NCBI GenBank assembly: GCA_030038695.1
Contig: JASHSN010000031.1
Coordinates: forward strand, 1-5,942
Direction: 5' to 3'
Length of the DNA: 5,942 bases
Source: Nitrososphaeraceae archaeon
Lineage (GTDB): Archaea > Thermoproteota > Nitrososphaeria > Nitrososphaerales > Nitrososphaeraceae
Position numbers and translations under genes: made by a program. Of the stretch, positions 1-5,453 are shown one piece after another (positions within the stretch are counted from its first letter, which is position 1; every line of letters begins with the position of its first letter). The notes below the pieces were generated by a model that was not told the DNA's origin, searched no databases, and saw only the letters and a program-made list of their open reading frames with translations.

Positions 1-38
1 AGCCCTTTCCTTTTTACTATCTCTTGCTTGGCATTGTA

Positions 39-299
39 TTATTCCTTTATGAAACTAACTGGAGCTACTTCATCTATTTTGTTCTGCAGATGTAATAGTC
101 GCATACCCTTCTCAGTTGTTCTATATGTCTGGCCCCCTTCGTATTCTATCAGACCGTTTTCAACTAGAAGCGTTAAATACTCTCTTAGTTGATTAAATGA
201 AAGATATGCTTTGTACATTAATTTCATTTTGGTAGCCCCTCCTCCATTTGCTGCATCTAAAAGTAGCCCGACTATGTCGCTTCTGCTTCTGTGTTTCAT
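39..299 (-). CDS. Small winged-helix DNA-binding regulator (HTH_45-like), copy 1
   Basis: An 86-residue cytoplasmic protein with the layout of the small winged-helix regulators that are abundant in Nitrososphaerales. Helix 1 is at about residues 5-17 (SDIVGLLLDAA), helix 2 at 22-31, the likely recognition helix at 34-48 (FNQLREYLTLLVENG), the wing at 50-62 ending in YRTT, and a closing helix at 63-74 (EKGMRLLHLQNKI). The order 'helix, K-x-x-LS-x-x-QL, L-x-x-GL, Y-x-TT-x-KG' is typical of the family. The ATG start is supported by the paralogue at 3008-3256, which begins with the same MKxR pattern. A TATA-like box lies about 30 bases upstream, so the leader is very short. The gene stands alone. 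It presumably binds DNA as a dimer, but its targets cannot be told from the sequence. Confidence 0.82.
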   Translation of the reverse strand: MKHRSRSDIVGLLLDAANGGGATKMKLMYKAYLSFNQLREYLTLLVENGLIEYEGGQTYRTTEKGMRLLHLQNKIDEVAPVSFIKE

Positions 300-830
300 T
301 TGTCATTATTTCCACCCAATATAGCTATTTATGAGAAATCAAGCTTTGTACTAAAGTTTATGTCAATTTCTATTTCTATGTACAACTATCCATTCTACTA
401 GAGACTTTTTACTGTTGACGTACTTCATAAGCAAGCCTGATTCCTACTTCGAACCAATCCAACTACACGCTTAATATCTTGTCTAAATCTTATCCAACTT
501 ACCCAGTTTCTGGATCAATTCATTAATCATTTTCTGTTGGTCAAAAATTGGAACCAAAAACAAAGCTTGAGACAATTGTATGTAAGCGCAACAGTTAGTG
601 AACTTTACAATAAGTTCTAGTAAACATCATAGCCTTACCAATATCGTGGTATATCGATGTGCCAAGCGACAACTAATTACTGAAGATATCCCTGACGACT
701 TCTCTTCTCATCTTTTTTGCAAAGAAGAACAATAGAAATAAGATTTGCATCTGTGATTTTCAGGATATGTTCTGGATTAGTTTGTATACTACAGTATCGA
801 AACCAACAAACAACTAATGGAAAGTTGCAT
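300..830. other. Long stretch without an intact gene; short minus-strand open pieces
   Basis: No intact gene is visible over about 530 bases apart from the promoter of the regulator on the left. On the minus strand several short open stretches follow each other in different frames. One at 483-626 ends in protein-like text (FDQQKMINELIQKLGKLDKI, then a stop). One at about 425-512 contains RQDIKRVVGLVRSRNQACL. One at 363-428 could encode 21 residues from an ATG that overlaps the previous stop (ATGA). These may be remains of a decayed minus-strand gene, but none is recognisable and AT-rich chance reading frames are not excluded. The plus-strand open frame at 717-905 overlaps the TPR relic in antisense and does not look coding. 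Confidence 0.3.
325..333 (-). promoter_or_regulatory. Candidate TATA box (box A) of winged-helix gene 1
   Basis: The minus strand reads CATAAATAG, centred about 30 bases upstream of the ATG at 299. That predicts transcription starting within a few bases of the start codon, as is common in archaea. A GGGTGG stretch nearer the gene is 12-13 bases from the ATG, too far to be a convincing ribosome site. Confidence 0.35.
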
Positions 831-1110
831 TTAGTGGATATCGATCGATCGAATCAATTCCCTTGCCTTATTGAAACATTCTTCTGTTTCTTTGCTCTTA
901 CCTAATTTGTTATACGCTAAGCCTTTATCGTACCATATATCTGCGTTATGAGGATTTATCATAATATCTGATGGCTTCGTGACCTAAATTGTAAAGTATA
1001 AAACCTTTAGTACTTAATATTTTGTAATTATTGGGATCTATTTTTGATGCTCTTTCAATAAGAGATAATGCTTCTTGATTTCTATTTGTATTGGCAAATA
1101 TCCATGCTTT
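831..1110 (-). pseudogene. TPR-repeat protein relic, truncated at 5' end and frameshifted
   Basis: The minus strand encodes about two and a half tetratricopeptide repeats in two frames. From 1110 down to about 958 the text runs WIFANTNRNQEALSLIERA, then KIDPNNYKILSTKGFILYNLG and EAIRYYDK. It then meets a stop at 946-948. From about 959 a different frame carries on in register with the repeat: INPHNADIWYDKGLAYNKLG, then a helix ending in a stop at 831-833. TPR proteins are protein-protein scaffolds. In archaea of this type the repeat usually has 'DKALEINP' here, and the letters between DK and INP are missing, so a small out-of-frame deletion is the likely cause. Upstream of 1110 the sequence stops looking like TPR, so the N-terminal part is lost. 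It may be the remnant of a larger multi-repeat gene. Confidence 0.7.
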
Positions 1111-1337
1111 AGGGAGACGCAAATCATTGGAACACAGTTTCATTTCGTAACTGCATGTTGAGAATTCCTGGCAGCATGCCAAACGAATTCCATTTAATGA
1201 CAGGGGTGAGATCGAAGGATCCATACCACCTGGTGCAGAAGTTAGGGTTATCCAACCCCGGGATGGACTGGACAAGGCACAAAGCCTCTATTGCCTTAAT
1301 AGGAAGATTCTAGTAGTTTTTCACCGGATATGGAACA
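1111..1337. other. Gene-free patch with higher GC; several frames open
   Basis: Between the TPR relic and the promoter of the secreted protein the base composition is clearly less AT-rich than in the other gaps. For that reason more than one frame lacks stops: on the plus strand from 1151 to 1370 (with IPPGAEVRVIQPRDGLDKAQ), and on the minus strand over about 1130-1300. None has a good start or a recognisable family signature. It may be a scrap of another gene or imported DNA. I do not call a gene. Confidence 0.25.
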
Positions 1338-1346
1338 TTTTTATAG
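1338..1346 (+). promoter_or_regulatory. Candidate TATA box of the secreted aegerolysin-like gene
   Basis: TTTTTATAG is a good archaeal box A match. Centred at about 1342, it predicts a start of transcription near 1368 and a leader of about 30 bases before the GTG at 1401. A weaker A/T box, AAATAAAC near 1365-1371, would instead give an almost leaderless message. No Shine-Dalgarno sequence precedes the GTG. Confidence 0.35.
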
Positions 1347-1400
1347 AATTATTCAGTGGTATCCAAATAAACTAGGTTATCATTGTCTAGTTGAATTAAA

Positions 1401-1853
1401 GTGAACAAAGTTCTTAAACAAGTCGACTATAAGGGACAAACAACAGTGTTAGCAGCCATATTCGTACTTGTGGGAATGATGTTTCTTGTTCCTGCAACAA
1501 CTGGGAAAGCGCTGGCAACTGTCCACGCAACCGCGAGTGGAGTGTGTGGCCCTCCAGGACAATCCCGTCCATGCCAATTTATTTGGTCCGCCCAGCACCT
1601 AGATAAAGGAAAATGGGTCTCTGAACCAACAAAAGAAGGAACATTTGTCACGTGGTCAACTGTAGGAAACCCGCAACCCGGGGATGAAAAAGGATCAGTT
1701 ACATACAAAATTGGACAAGATACGGCTATCTTATCTTTTGACAATCCTGTGGTAGGATCTAATAAATGCAACGTAGGCGGCAGTATAGGCGGAACTTGTA
1801 CCGCAGGCAGTGGACAGAATGCAGCGTTTACGTATAAATTGGAAGGCAAATGA
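1401..1853 (+). CDS. Secreted aegerolysin / Gpp34 (Cry34Ab1)-like beta-sandwich protein
   Basis: A 150-residue exported protein. Residues 1-39 form a signal peptide: lysines at 3, 6 and 11, a hydrophobic core at about 15-31, and a likely cleavage after ALA at 39. The mature domain of about 110 residues shows LDKGKW at 67-72, PT at 76-77, GSVTYKIG at 98-105, LSFDNPVVGSNK at 111-122 and GSGQNAAFTYKLEG near the end. From memory, the insecticidal aegerolysin-family protein Cry34Ab1/Gpp34 has in the same order LDGGRW, PT, GTIYYSI, LYFDNPFAGSNK and GSGNQSHVTYTI, so the match covers most of the domain. Aegerolysins bind membrane lipids and some form pores with a second protein. Cysteines at 49, 58, 123 and 133 could form two disulphides outside the cell. 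The GTG start is supported by the decayed copy at 1946, which keeps GTG and the same spacing. No partner gene is nearby. Family assignment is moderately confident; toxin activity is not shown. Confidence 0.75.
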   Translation: MNKVLKQVDYKGQTTVLAAIFVLVGMMFLVPATTGKALATVHATASGVCGPPGQSRPCQFIWSAQHLDKGKWVSEPTKEGTFVTWSTVGNPQPGDEKGSVTYKIGQDTAILSFDNPVVGSNKCNVGGSIGGTCTAGSGQNAAFTYKLEGK

Positions 1854-1945
1854 TGAAATAAGTCAAAAAATTGCGACATAGATGCTTCTAGCTCTGCATT
1901 AGTCGATAGATGACGTGTATAGTTTGCGTGGGAGGTAGTACTCAC

Positions 1946-2065
1946 GTGTTAGGTCTTAAAATGGACTATAAGGGACAATGATAATAATCAGTCATATTCG
2001 TACTTGTAGGAATGATATTTCTAGTCCCCGCAATAACTGAAAAAGCGTTGGCATCCATCAAATGA
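1946..2065 (+). pseudogene. Decayed 5' copy of the secreted aegerolysin-like gene
   Basis: This is a second copy of the signal-peptide region of the gene at 1401. It keeps a GTG start, the block DYKGQ, then three stops in a row (TGA TAA TAA at 1979-1987), then in frame the signal core IFVLVGMIFLVPAITEKALA and a stop at 2063. A three-base gap relative to the intact copy preserves the frame around the stops. The mature domain is absent. Differences are mixed: several are silent (GTG/GTA, CTT/CTA, GTT/GTC, CCT/CCC, CTG/TTG) and several change the residue. This is consistent with an old functional paralogue that later died. The two GTG codons are 545 bases apart. Confidence 0.85.
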
Positions 2066-2100
2066 TGCAAAAACGCGCAGCTGCCTCTAGTTAGTTTTTC

Positions 2101-2271
2101 CAGAATGGATCTGAGTCTGCTCTCATAGCAAAAACTGCACTTACAGCTATTAATACTCCGAATCTAAATCTAAGATATTTAGTAGGTAAAGATGTCGAAG
2201 AGTGGGTAAAAAGCAAGAATAGTATGACAGATGCTGAATTTCACGATATGATGAGTAGAGATCGGGTATAA
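2101..2271 (+). pseudogene. C-terminal relic of a short-chain dehydrogenase/reductase (SDR)
   Basis: An open stretch of 56 codons without its own start, preceded by an in-frame TAG at 2092. It reads ALIAKTALTAINTPNLNLRY, then LVGKDVEEWVKSKNSMTDAE, and ends FHDMMSRDRV-stop. This is the usual tail of classical SDR oxidoreductases, where 'VAKxxLKAI...P.RYLVGKDA..W' follows the Rossmann domain. The NAD(P)-binding glycine motif and the YxxxK catalytic site, which would make up the first 200 or so residues, are missing. The relic therefore has no enzymatic activity. It starts only about 35 bases after the decayed aegerolysin-like copy, so a deletion joining the two is likely. Confidence 0.65.
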
Positions 2272-2279
2272 TAAACAAG

Positions 2280-2330
2280 CCACCTGTTGTGGTTGGATAG
2301 TGAGTGCTATCTATTCATCAACAGTTGTGG
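2280..2330. repeat. Imperfect hairpin between convergent relics
   Basis: Three stem blocks nest: CCAC (2280-2283) with GTGG (2327-2330), CTGTTG (2284-2289) with CAACAG (2319-2324), and GATAG (2296-2300) with CTATC (2307-2311), around the loop TGAGTG. Fifteen pairs in total are separated by internal loops. It lies between the SDR relic on the plus strand and the minus-strand gene that ends at 2349, so it could act as a shared transcription end or be the stem of a small RNA. No oligo-T tract follows on either strand. Confidence 0.5.
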
Positions 2331-2348
2331 CGGTAGAATATCCACGAA

Positions 2349-2701
2349 TTAGTCAGCATCCTCACCATCGTAAGATTTCATCTGTTTCAACATTAATTCG
2401 AGCTTCTCCCACTCCTCTTTTGTAAGGTGGCGCCCTCCGAATTGCTTCGAATACAACTCCACCGTCATACAAATTGTGTCAAACTTTGAAAATAAGCAAT
2501 CACACAAAAGCCCCTGTAAAAATTTTCCAGAACACTTATCAGTTTTTGATAGATATACGTTGGCGTTGGTAGAGGTCCCGTCGTTTTATGAACAACATCA
2601 ATGAAAATCGCTTTATCGTTTTTGTTGGATAGATAAACATGCATGGTAACACAAAGTCTGAAGACAAATTTCCGCTCGGAACTTAGGTTGAAACCATTCA
2701 A
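2349..2701 (-). pseudogene. Unknown gene, apparently split by a one-base frameshift in a T5 tract
   Basis: Two minus-strand frames join neatly. The first runs from a TTG at 2701 (no in-frame ATG; stop upstream) through HVYLSNKNDKAIFIDVVHKT and TYIYQKLISVLENF. In its own frame it continues to a stop at 2465-2467. A second frame, open before its ATG at 2468, reads LQGLLCDCLFSKFDTIC, then MTVELYSKQFGGRHLTKEEW and a helical, acidic end (GEDAD-stop at 2349). Adding one T to the T5 tract at 2518-2522 would fuse them into about 117 residues, passing ENF-LQGLL. As it stands the second part could be made alone as a 39-residue protein, because ATGA overlaps the first stop. The family is not recognised. 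It could be a real frameshift, a sequencing error, or two coupled small genes. Confidence 0.5.
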
Positions 2702-3007
2702 GAGAACTATTCAGGCAACCACGAACACATTAGAGAGTACTACATTATGATGCAAATAGCTATCCAGAGCATCATGAATTAGAATTGATGAACAGAATAC
2801 GTTCCCTTAGAATGATATTGCCTATAATGTTACGACTCAGCCGCTGTGTTGCTATACTAAGAAGTGACCATAACCATCTATAACTAAGCGATCATGAGCA
2901 ACATGGCAAGAAAATTCGACGGAAATGTTTATTTTATAGAAATAACGGTGAGACTTCTGAATTTCACAAGACAAAGTCAAATCGGATGACGCGCATTTTT
3001 ATTCTAT
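2702..3007. other. Gap with no clear gene
   Basis: The only candidate is a plus-strand 31-residue open frame from ATG 2894 to TGA 2989 (MSNMARKFDGNVYFIEITV...). It has no ribosome site and no well-placed TATA box, so I leave it as unsupported. Otherwise I see no repeats, RNA genes or strong promoters here. Confidence 0.3.
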
Positions 3008-3256
3008 TTAATTTAATTGTACTTTCTCATATTTTTGTAAGAAAATACGCCCTTTTTCCGTTGTTGCATACAAAAAAGAAGAGTCCTTTGGATTATTTCT
3101 TTTCTCCATAAGCTGTTCAGAAAGTATATGAGGGATATATCGTTTAATTTGCACATGATTGAGATGTGCTTGCATCATTATTTTTGACTTGGTTTCCCCA
3201 CAAAGAGCTGCATCTAATATTTTGGCTATAATATCCACACTGCATCTGTACTTCAA
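3008..3256 (-). CDS. Small winged-helix DNA-binding regulator (HTH_45-like), copy 2
   Basis: An 82-residue paralogue of the regulator at 39-299. It keeps MKYRCSVDIIAKILDAA as helix 1 (residues 5-17), KSKIMMQAHL as helix 2, QIKRYIPHILSEQLM as the probable recognition helix (36-50), a slightly longer and more polar wing (KRNNPKDSSFLYATT) and a last helix TEKGRIFLQKYEKV. The start must be the TTG at 3256: the frame is closed by TAA a few codons upstream, no in-frame ATG exists, and the paralogue starts with the same MKxR. A strong TATA-like box lies about 34 bases upstream, giving a nearly leaderless message. The differing recognition helix suggests a different DNA target from copy 1. Confidence 0.82.
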   Translation of the reverse strand: MKYRCSVDIIAKILDAALCGETKSKIMMQAHLNHVQIKRYIPHILSEQLMEKRNNPKDSSFLYATTEKGRIFLQKYEKVQLN

Positions 3257-3285
3257 TTTCTTAAATGGAAGTTATAATATTCTTA

Positions 3286-3293
3286 CTATAAAA
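3286..3293 (-). promoter_or_regulatory. TATA box of winged-helix gene 2
   Basis: The minus strand reads TTTTATAG within the longer A/T run TATATTTTATAG. Its centre is about 34 bases upstream of the TTG start, so transcription should begin within about 10 bases of the start codon. It matches the archaeal box A consensus well. Confidence 0.5.
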
Positions 3294-3297
3294 TATA

Positions 3298-3999
3298 GGG
3301 TACAATTTATCGGATCTTAATATAACAATCAATTGACCCAAACAAGGATATTTTTAAACAAGATGTCTAATTATGCATCTACTAGTACAACATACACTTG
3401 TACCAATAATATGTAGAAACCATAAACCAACTAAATCGAAATATCCGCTTCTAAATAAATAACTAGTCTGACCCCATATAAATAGTGGAATACAGAAGTA
3501 CTGTTGACGAAATCTGGCTACGCTTGAATGCGTCACATGAAGTATGTACTACCGACAAATTAATGTGCAGCGCGTTTATATTTTTTAGATGGTAGTCGCT
3601 TCGCCTCGTACGCCGTAACACTGAGAAAGGCTACAAACTCGAAGAATTAAGTCAGATTTAGTGACTCTTTTTAATAAATTTATTTTAGCGACTTCAATGA
3701 TCATAAAGATCGAATGTACCAACTTTATTCGAACATGTCAGATTTATGTAAGACCAGACTCTGCGATCTTTGTATTAGGGACATCATTAATCATTTCTCG
3801 TATCTGTTTTAGTAAAAGTTAAAGATTTGTGATTCATCTAAAAAACTTATTACTGATGGTTGTGCCAGCACTATATCTTGTGCAATGACTTTAACAAAAT
3901 AGGGTTTTTTCTTTTGACGATCAATTGTGCGATTAGAATAGGTAACATGAATAGATAGGGAAAGTTATTATCGACCCATAAATGCTATTGACCTATTCG
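3298..3999. other. Gap of about 700 bases with no supported gene
   Basis: Nothing recognisable is encoded here. A 60-codon minus-strand frame (3354-3536) is rich in C, F, I and W and has no family signature or promoter. A plus-strand frame is stop-free from 3625 to 3819 (53 codons if read from GTG 3661), but it too is unrecognised and has no start signals. A TATA-like run, TTTATATTTTTTA, lies near 3575, and an oligo-T tract (T6-C-T4 at 3905-3915) could end plus-strand transcripts. The right end of the gap leads into the methyltransferase relic without visible homology to the intact gene's upstream region. Confidence 0.3.
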
Positions 4000-4080
4000 G
4001 TGGATAGGATATTGAAAACAAAAGAATTCTTGTCATCGCTGCCCCAATCAGTGTTAAAAGGTGAAGATAATTCCTGGTAA
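4000..4080 (+). pseudogene. Truncated 5' copy of the aKMT-like methyltransferase gene
   Basis: GTG at 4000 followed by DRI and then LKTKEFLSSLPQSVLKGED, identical in protein sequence to residues 4-22 of the intact gene at 4662. After GED the homology stops and the frame ends NSW-stop at 4078. Over the 19 shared codons there are six base differences (AAA/AAG, TCG/TCC, TCA/TCG, TTA/CTA, GGT/GGC, GAA/GAG) and all are silent. The catalytic Rossmann domain is completely missing. The pattern says the ancestral copy was a working paralogue under selection for protein sequence, and was cut down later. Confidence 0.88.
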
Positions 4081-4102
4081 CTATACGAAAAAGGTATAGT
4101 TA
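4078..4102. repeat. Perfect 9-bp inverted repeat with 7-base spacer
   Basis: TAACTATAC and GTATAGTTA flank the spacer GAAAAAG. The left arm begins at the stop codon of the truncated methyltransferase copy, within ten bases of the point where homology to the intact gene is lost. Arms of this size with a 6-8 base centre resemble the crossover sites of tyrosine recombinases, but a simple hairpin or a dimeric repressor site would look the same. Confidence 0.6.
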
Positions 4103-4593
4103 AACGCATTAACAGGTTAGATTTAACACTAGGGCAAATTCAACTATTTTATTACACCTTAATACGTTAAAAAATGTTGACTTTGAATGGTTCTTAGGTT
4201 ATTCATTATCGCCAAAGATAGTAAATAGCAGTTCATTCCAGTTATCTATCATCAGCTCAATCCAACATATTCGTCTATTGTGAGTGATTTGGTCATCTAA
4301 CCCTATCTTGTGGTGTCATAGAAATACGTCAACTATCTCAATGCTCCTGAAGCAGCACGATAGCTTCGGAACATGCAAATAGCATATCATACAACAATAA
4401 AATTGTGCATTAGGTATTGATAATAATGGCGATAGTATATTATTAGAGGGACGGACCTATACTGAGGCAATACTGATTTTAACAATAAATTATAATGCAG
4501 AACCAACGAGATTTTCCTATTACTTACCGACCCTTCAGAGGATGCACAATTCATTTCATATAACTAAATAAATCGGAAACAAGCGGTATTAGT
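4103..4593. other. Gap with scattered open pieces, possible TPR-like fragment
   Basis: No intact gene. The plus strand is open from 4401 to a stop at 4569-4571 (56 codons, no normal start near its beginning) and reads ALGIDNNGDSILLEGRTYTE, then AILIL. This is faintly like the linker and helix of an archaeal TPR repeat, so it may be another coding relic. Earlier, 4081-4167 is open in the frame of the methyltransferase relic (LYEKGIVKRINRLDLTLGQI), and 4158-4284 is open in a neighbouring frame; neither is recognised. A small hairpin (TCC-T-GAAGC at 4345-4353 pairing with GCTTCGGA at 4363-4370) has no obvious role. Confidence 0.25.
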
Positions 4594-4642
4594 TAAGGTA
4601 GATAATATAAAGATGCCCATTCATATAAGGTAGATAATATAA
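4594..4642 (+). repeat. 17-bp direct repeat with TATA-like core upstream of the methyltransferase
   Basis: TAAGGTAGATAATATAA occurs exactly at 4594-4610 and again at 4626-4642, 32 bases apart, close to three turns of DNA, so both copies face the same side of the helix. A shorter echo, TAAGGTATAAG, starts at 4645. The repeat contains an A/T box usable as a promoter element. It could be a duplicated promoter or a pair of binding sites for a regulator that controls the adjacent gene. Confidence 0.75.
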
Positions 4643-4643
4643 G
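4634..4643 (+). promoter_or_regulatory. TATA box of the methyltransferase, predicting a leaderless mRNA
   Basis: ATAATATAAG is centred about 23-24 bases before the GTG at 4662, so transcription should start at or next to the start codon. The absence of any Shine-Dalgarno sequence fits this. The same box is present in the upstream repeat copy, where it would start a transcript near 4632. Confidence 0.5.
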
Positions 4644-4661
4644 CTAAGGTATAAGATGTAA

Positions 4662-5453
4662 GTGAGACCGTTGAAAACAAAGGAATTCTTGTCATCCCTG
4701 CCCCAATCGGTGCTAAAAGGCGAGGATATTTTAATCCCCGATAATGTATTAAGGAAATTATTTAGAATTGCAGGCCTTCGAAGTTCGGACATATTCTACG
4801 ATTTAGGATGTGGAAATAGCAGCGCAGTTACAATAGCAGCCAAGGAATTTAAAGTAAAAAGATCCGTAGGTATAGAGATTAGAAGAAAAGTTGCAATAGA
4901 GGCACGTAAAAGAGTAATTTCCATGAGTAATGTCGAGATAATTATTGGGGATATTAGAAAAGCAGCAATTTCTGATGCAACTGTTTTGTTTTTCTGGTTC
5001 ACGGATCCTAAAGTAATCAAGCCGATGGTAAACAGATTTCGAAAGGAATTGAAAAACGGTGCAAGAATAATTACAATACTATCCCCTCTTGATCTCATGC
5101 TACCAACAAAGGTAAAGTTTCCGTTTTTTGTATTTCAGAAACCATTCGAATATGCAAAGAATATGCAAGAGCAAATTGAGGTAATTTTTGGAAGGCCATG
5201 CATTGACTTTGTTGGTTCATGGCTTATGGCCGAGAATTATATTGATGAATTGGGGATCGTTCCAGGAGAATACAGGAGATTTGTGAATATGTTTCAAAGT
5301 ATGGTGATATGGATAAACGCATGGAATACAGGAATTGCTTGCGAACAAGAAATTCCTCCACCTGTACACTCGTATCTGGGAATACTTAAAACATTCTTTC
5401 AGATAGATTTGTCAGATTTAATTTCGCGAACCAACTATACTGACCCGCAGTAA
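4662..5453 (+). CDS. SAM-dependent methyltransferase, archaeal Dot1/aKMT-like, with C-terminal extension
   Basis: A 263-residue cytoplasmic class I methyltransferase. The core (about 22-145) shows the lead helix ILIPDNVLRKLFRIAG, motif I YDLGCGNSS at 46-54, motif II VGIEI with acidic E72 for the SAM ribose, GDIRKA with D97 for the adenine side, and SDATVLFFWFTD at 104-115 in place of motif IV. The order and wording resemble Sulfolobus aKMT, a Dot1-like lysine methyltransferase acting on chromatin proteins; there the SAM loop reads YDLGCGDG and the strand ends EATVV. Here the usual aspartate of motif I is N52. The last 110 or so residues, with FVNMFQSMVIWINAWNTG and IPPPVHSYLGILKTFF, are absent from the roughly 160-residue aKMT. 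The GTG start is preferred because the truncated copy at 4000 also has a GTG three to four codons before LKTKEF, and because of the TATA spacing. The substrate is unknown. A protein or small-molecule methyltransferase is possible. Confidence 0.8.
   Translation: MRPLKTKEFLSSLPQSVLKGEDILIPDNVLRKLFRIAGLRSSDIFYDLGCGNSSAVTIAAKEFKVKRSVGIEIRRKVAIEARKRVISMSNVEIIIGDIRKAAISDATVLFFWFTDPKVIKPMVNRFRKELKNGARIITILSPLDLMLPTKVKFPFFVFQKPFEYAKNMQEQIEVIFGRPCIDFVGSWLMAENYIDELGIVPGEYRRFVNMFQSMVIWINAWNTGIACEQEIPPPVHSYLGILKTFFQIDLSDLISRTNYTDPQ

Noticed and set aside
1160..1262. Cluster of six-base palindromes (GAATTC twice, GCATGC, GGATCC, CCCGGG) suggesting a cloning linker
   Set aside because: The sites are spread over 100 bases with unrelated sequence between them and do not follow any vector polylinker order. 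The GC-richer patch makes such palindromes likelier by chance.
1427..1945. 172-codon minus-strand open frame
   Set aside because: It is antisense to the secreted protein gene, which has a clear signal peptide, family motifs and a paralogous relic. The minus frame shows no family signature.
2894..2989. 31-codon plus-strand small ORF with two early ATGs
   Set aside because: No ribosome site or correctly spaced TATA box, and the protein text is not distinctive enough.
3354..3536. 60-codon minus-strand open frame
   Set aside because: Unusual residue content (many C, F, I, W), no promoter, no paralogue and no family resemblance; most likely chance.
3661..3822. 53-codon plus-strand frame from GTG
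   Set aside because: Open over a longer stretch than expected, but without start signals, recognisable motifs or a neighbouring gene to support it.
4589..4792. 67-codon minus-strand open frame
   Set aside because: It overlaps the promoter repeat and the 5' end of the methyltransferase in antisense and has no recognisable content.
4796..5098. 100-codon minus-strand open frame
   Set aside because: It lies entirely opposite the methyltransferase core and reads as a hydrophobic shadow of it.
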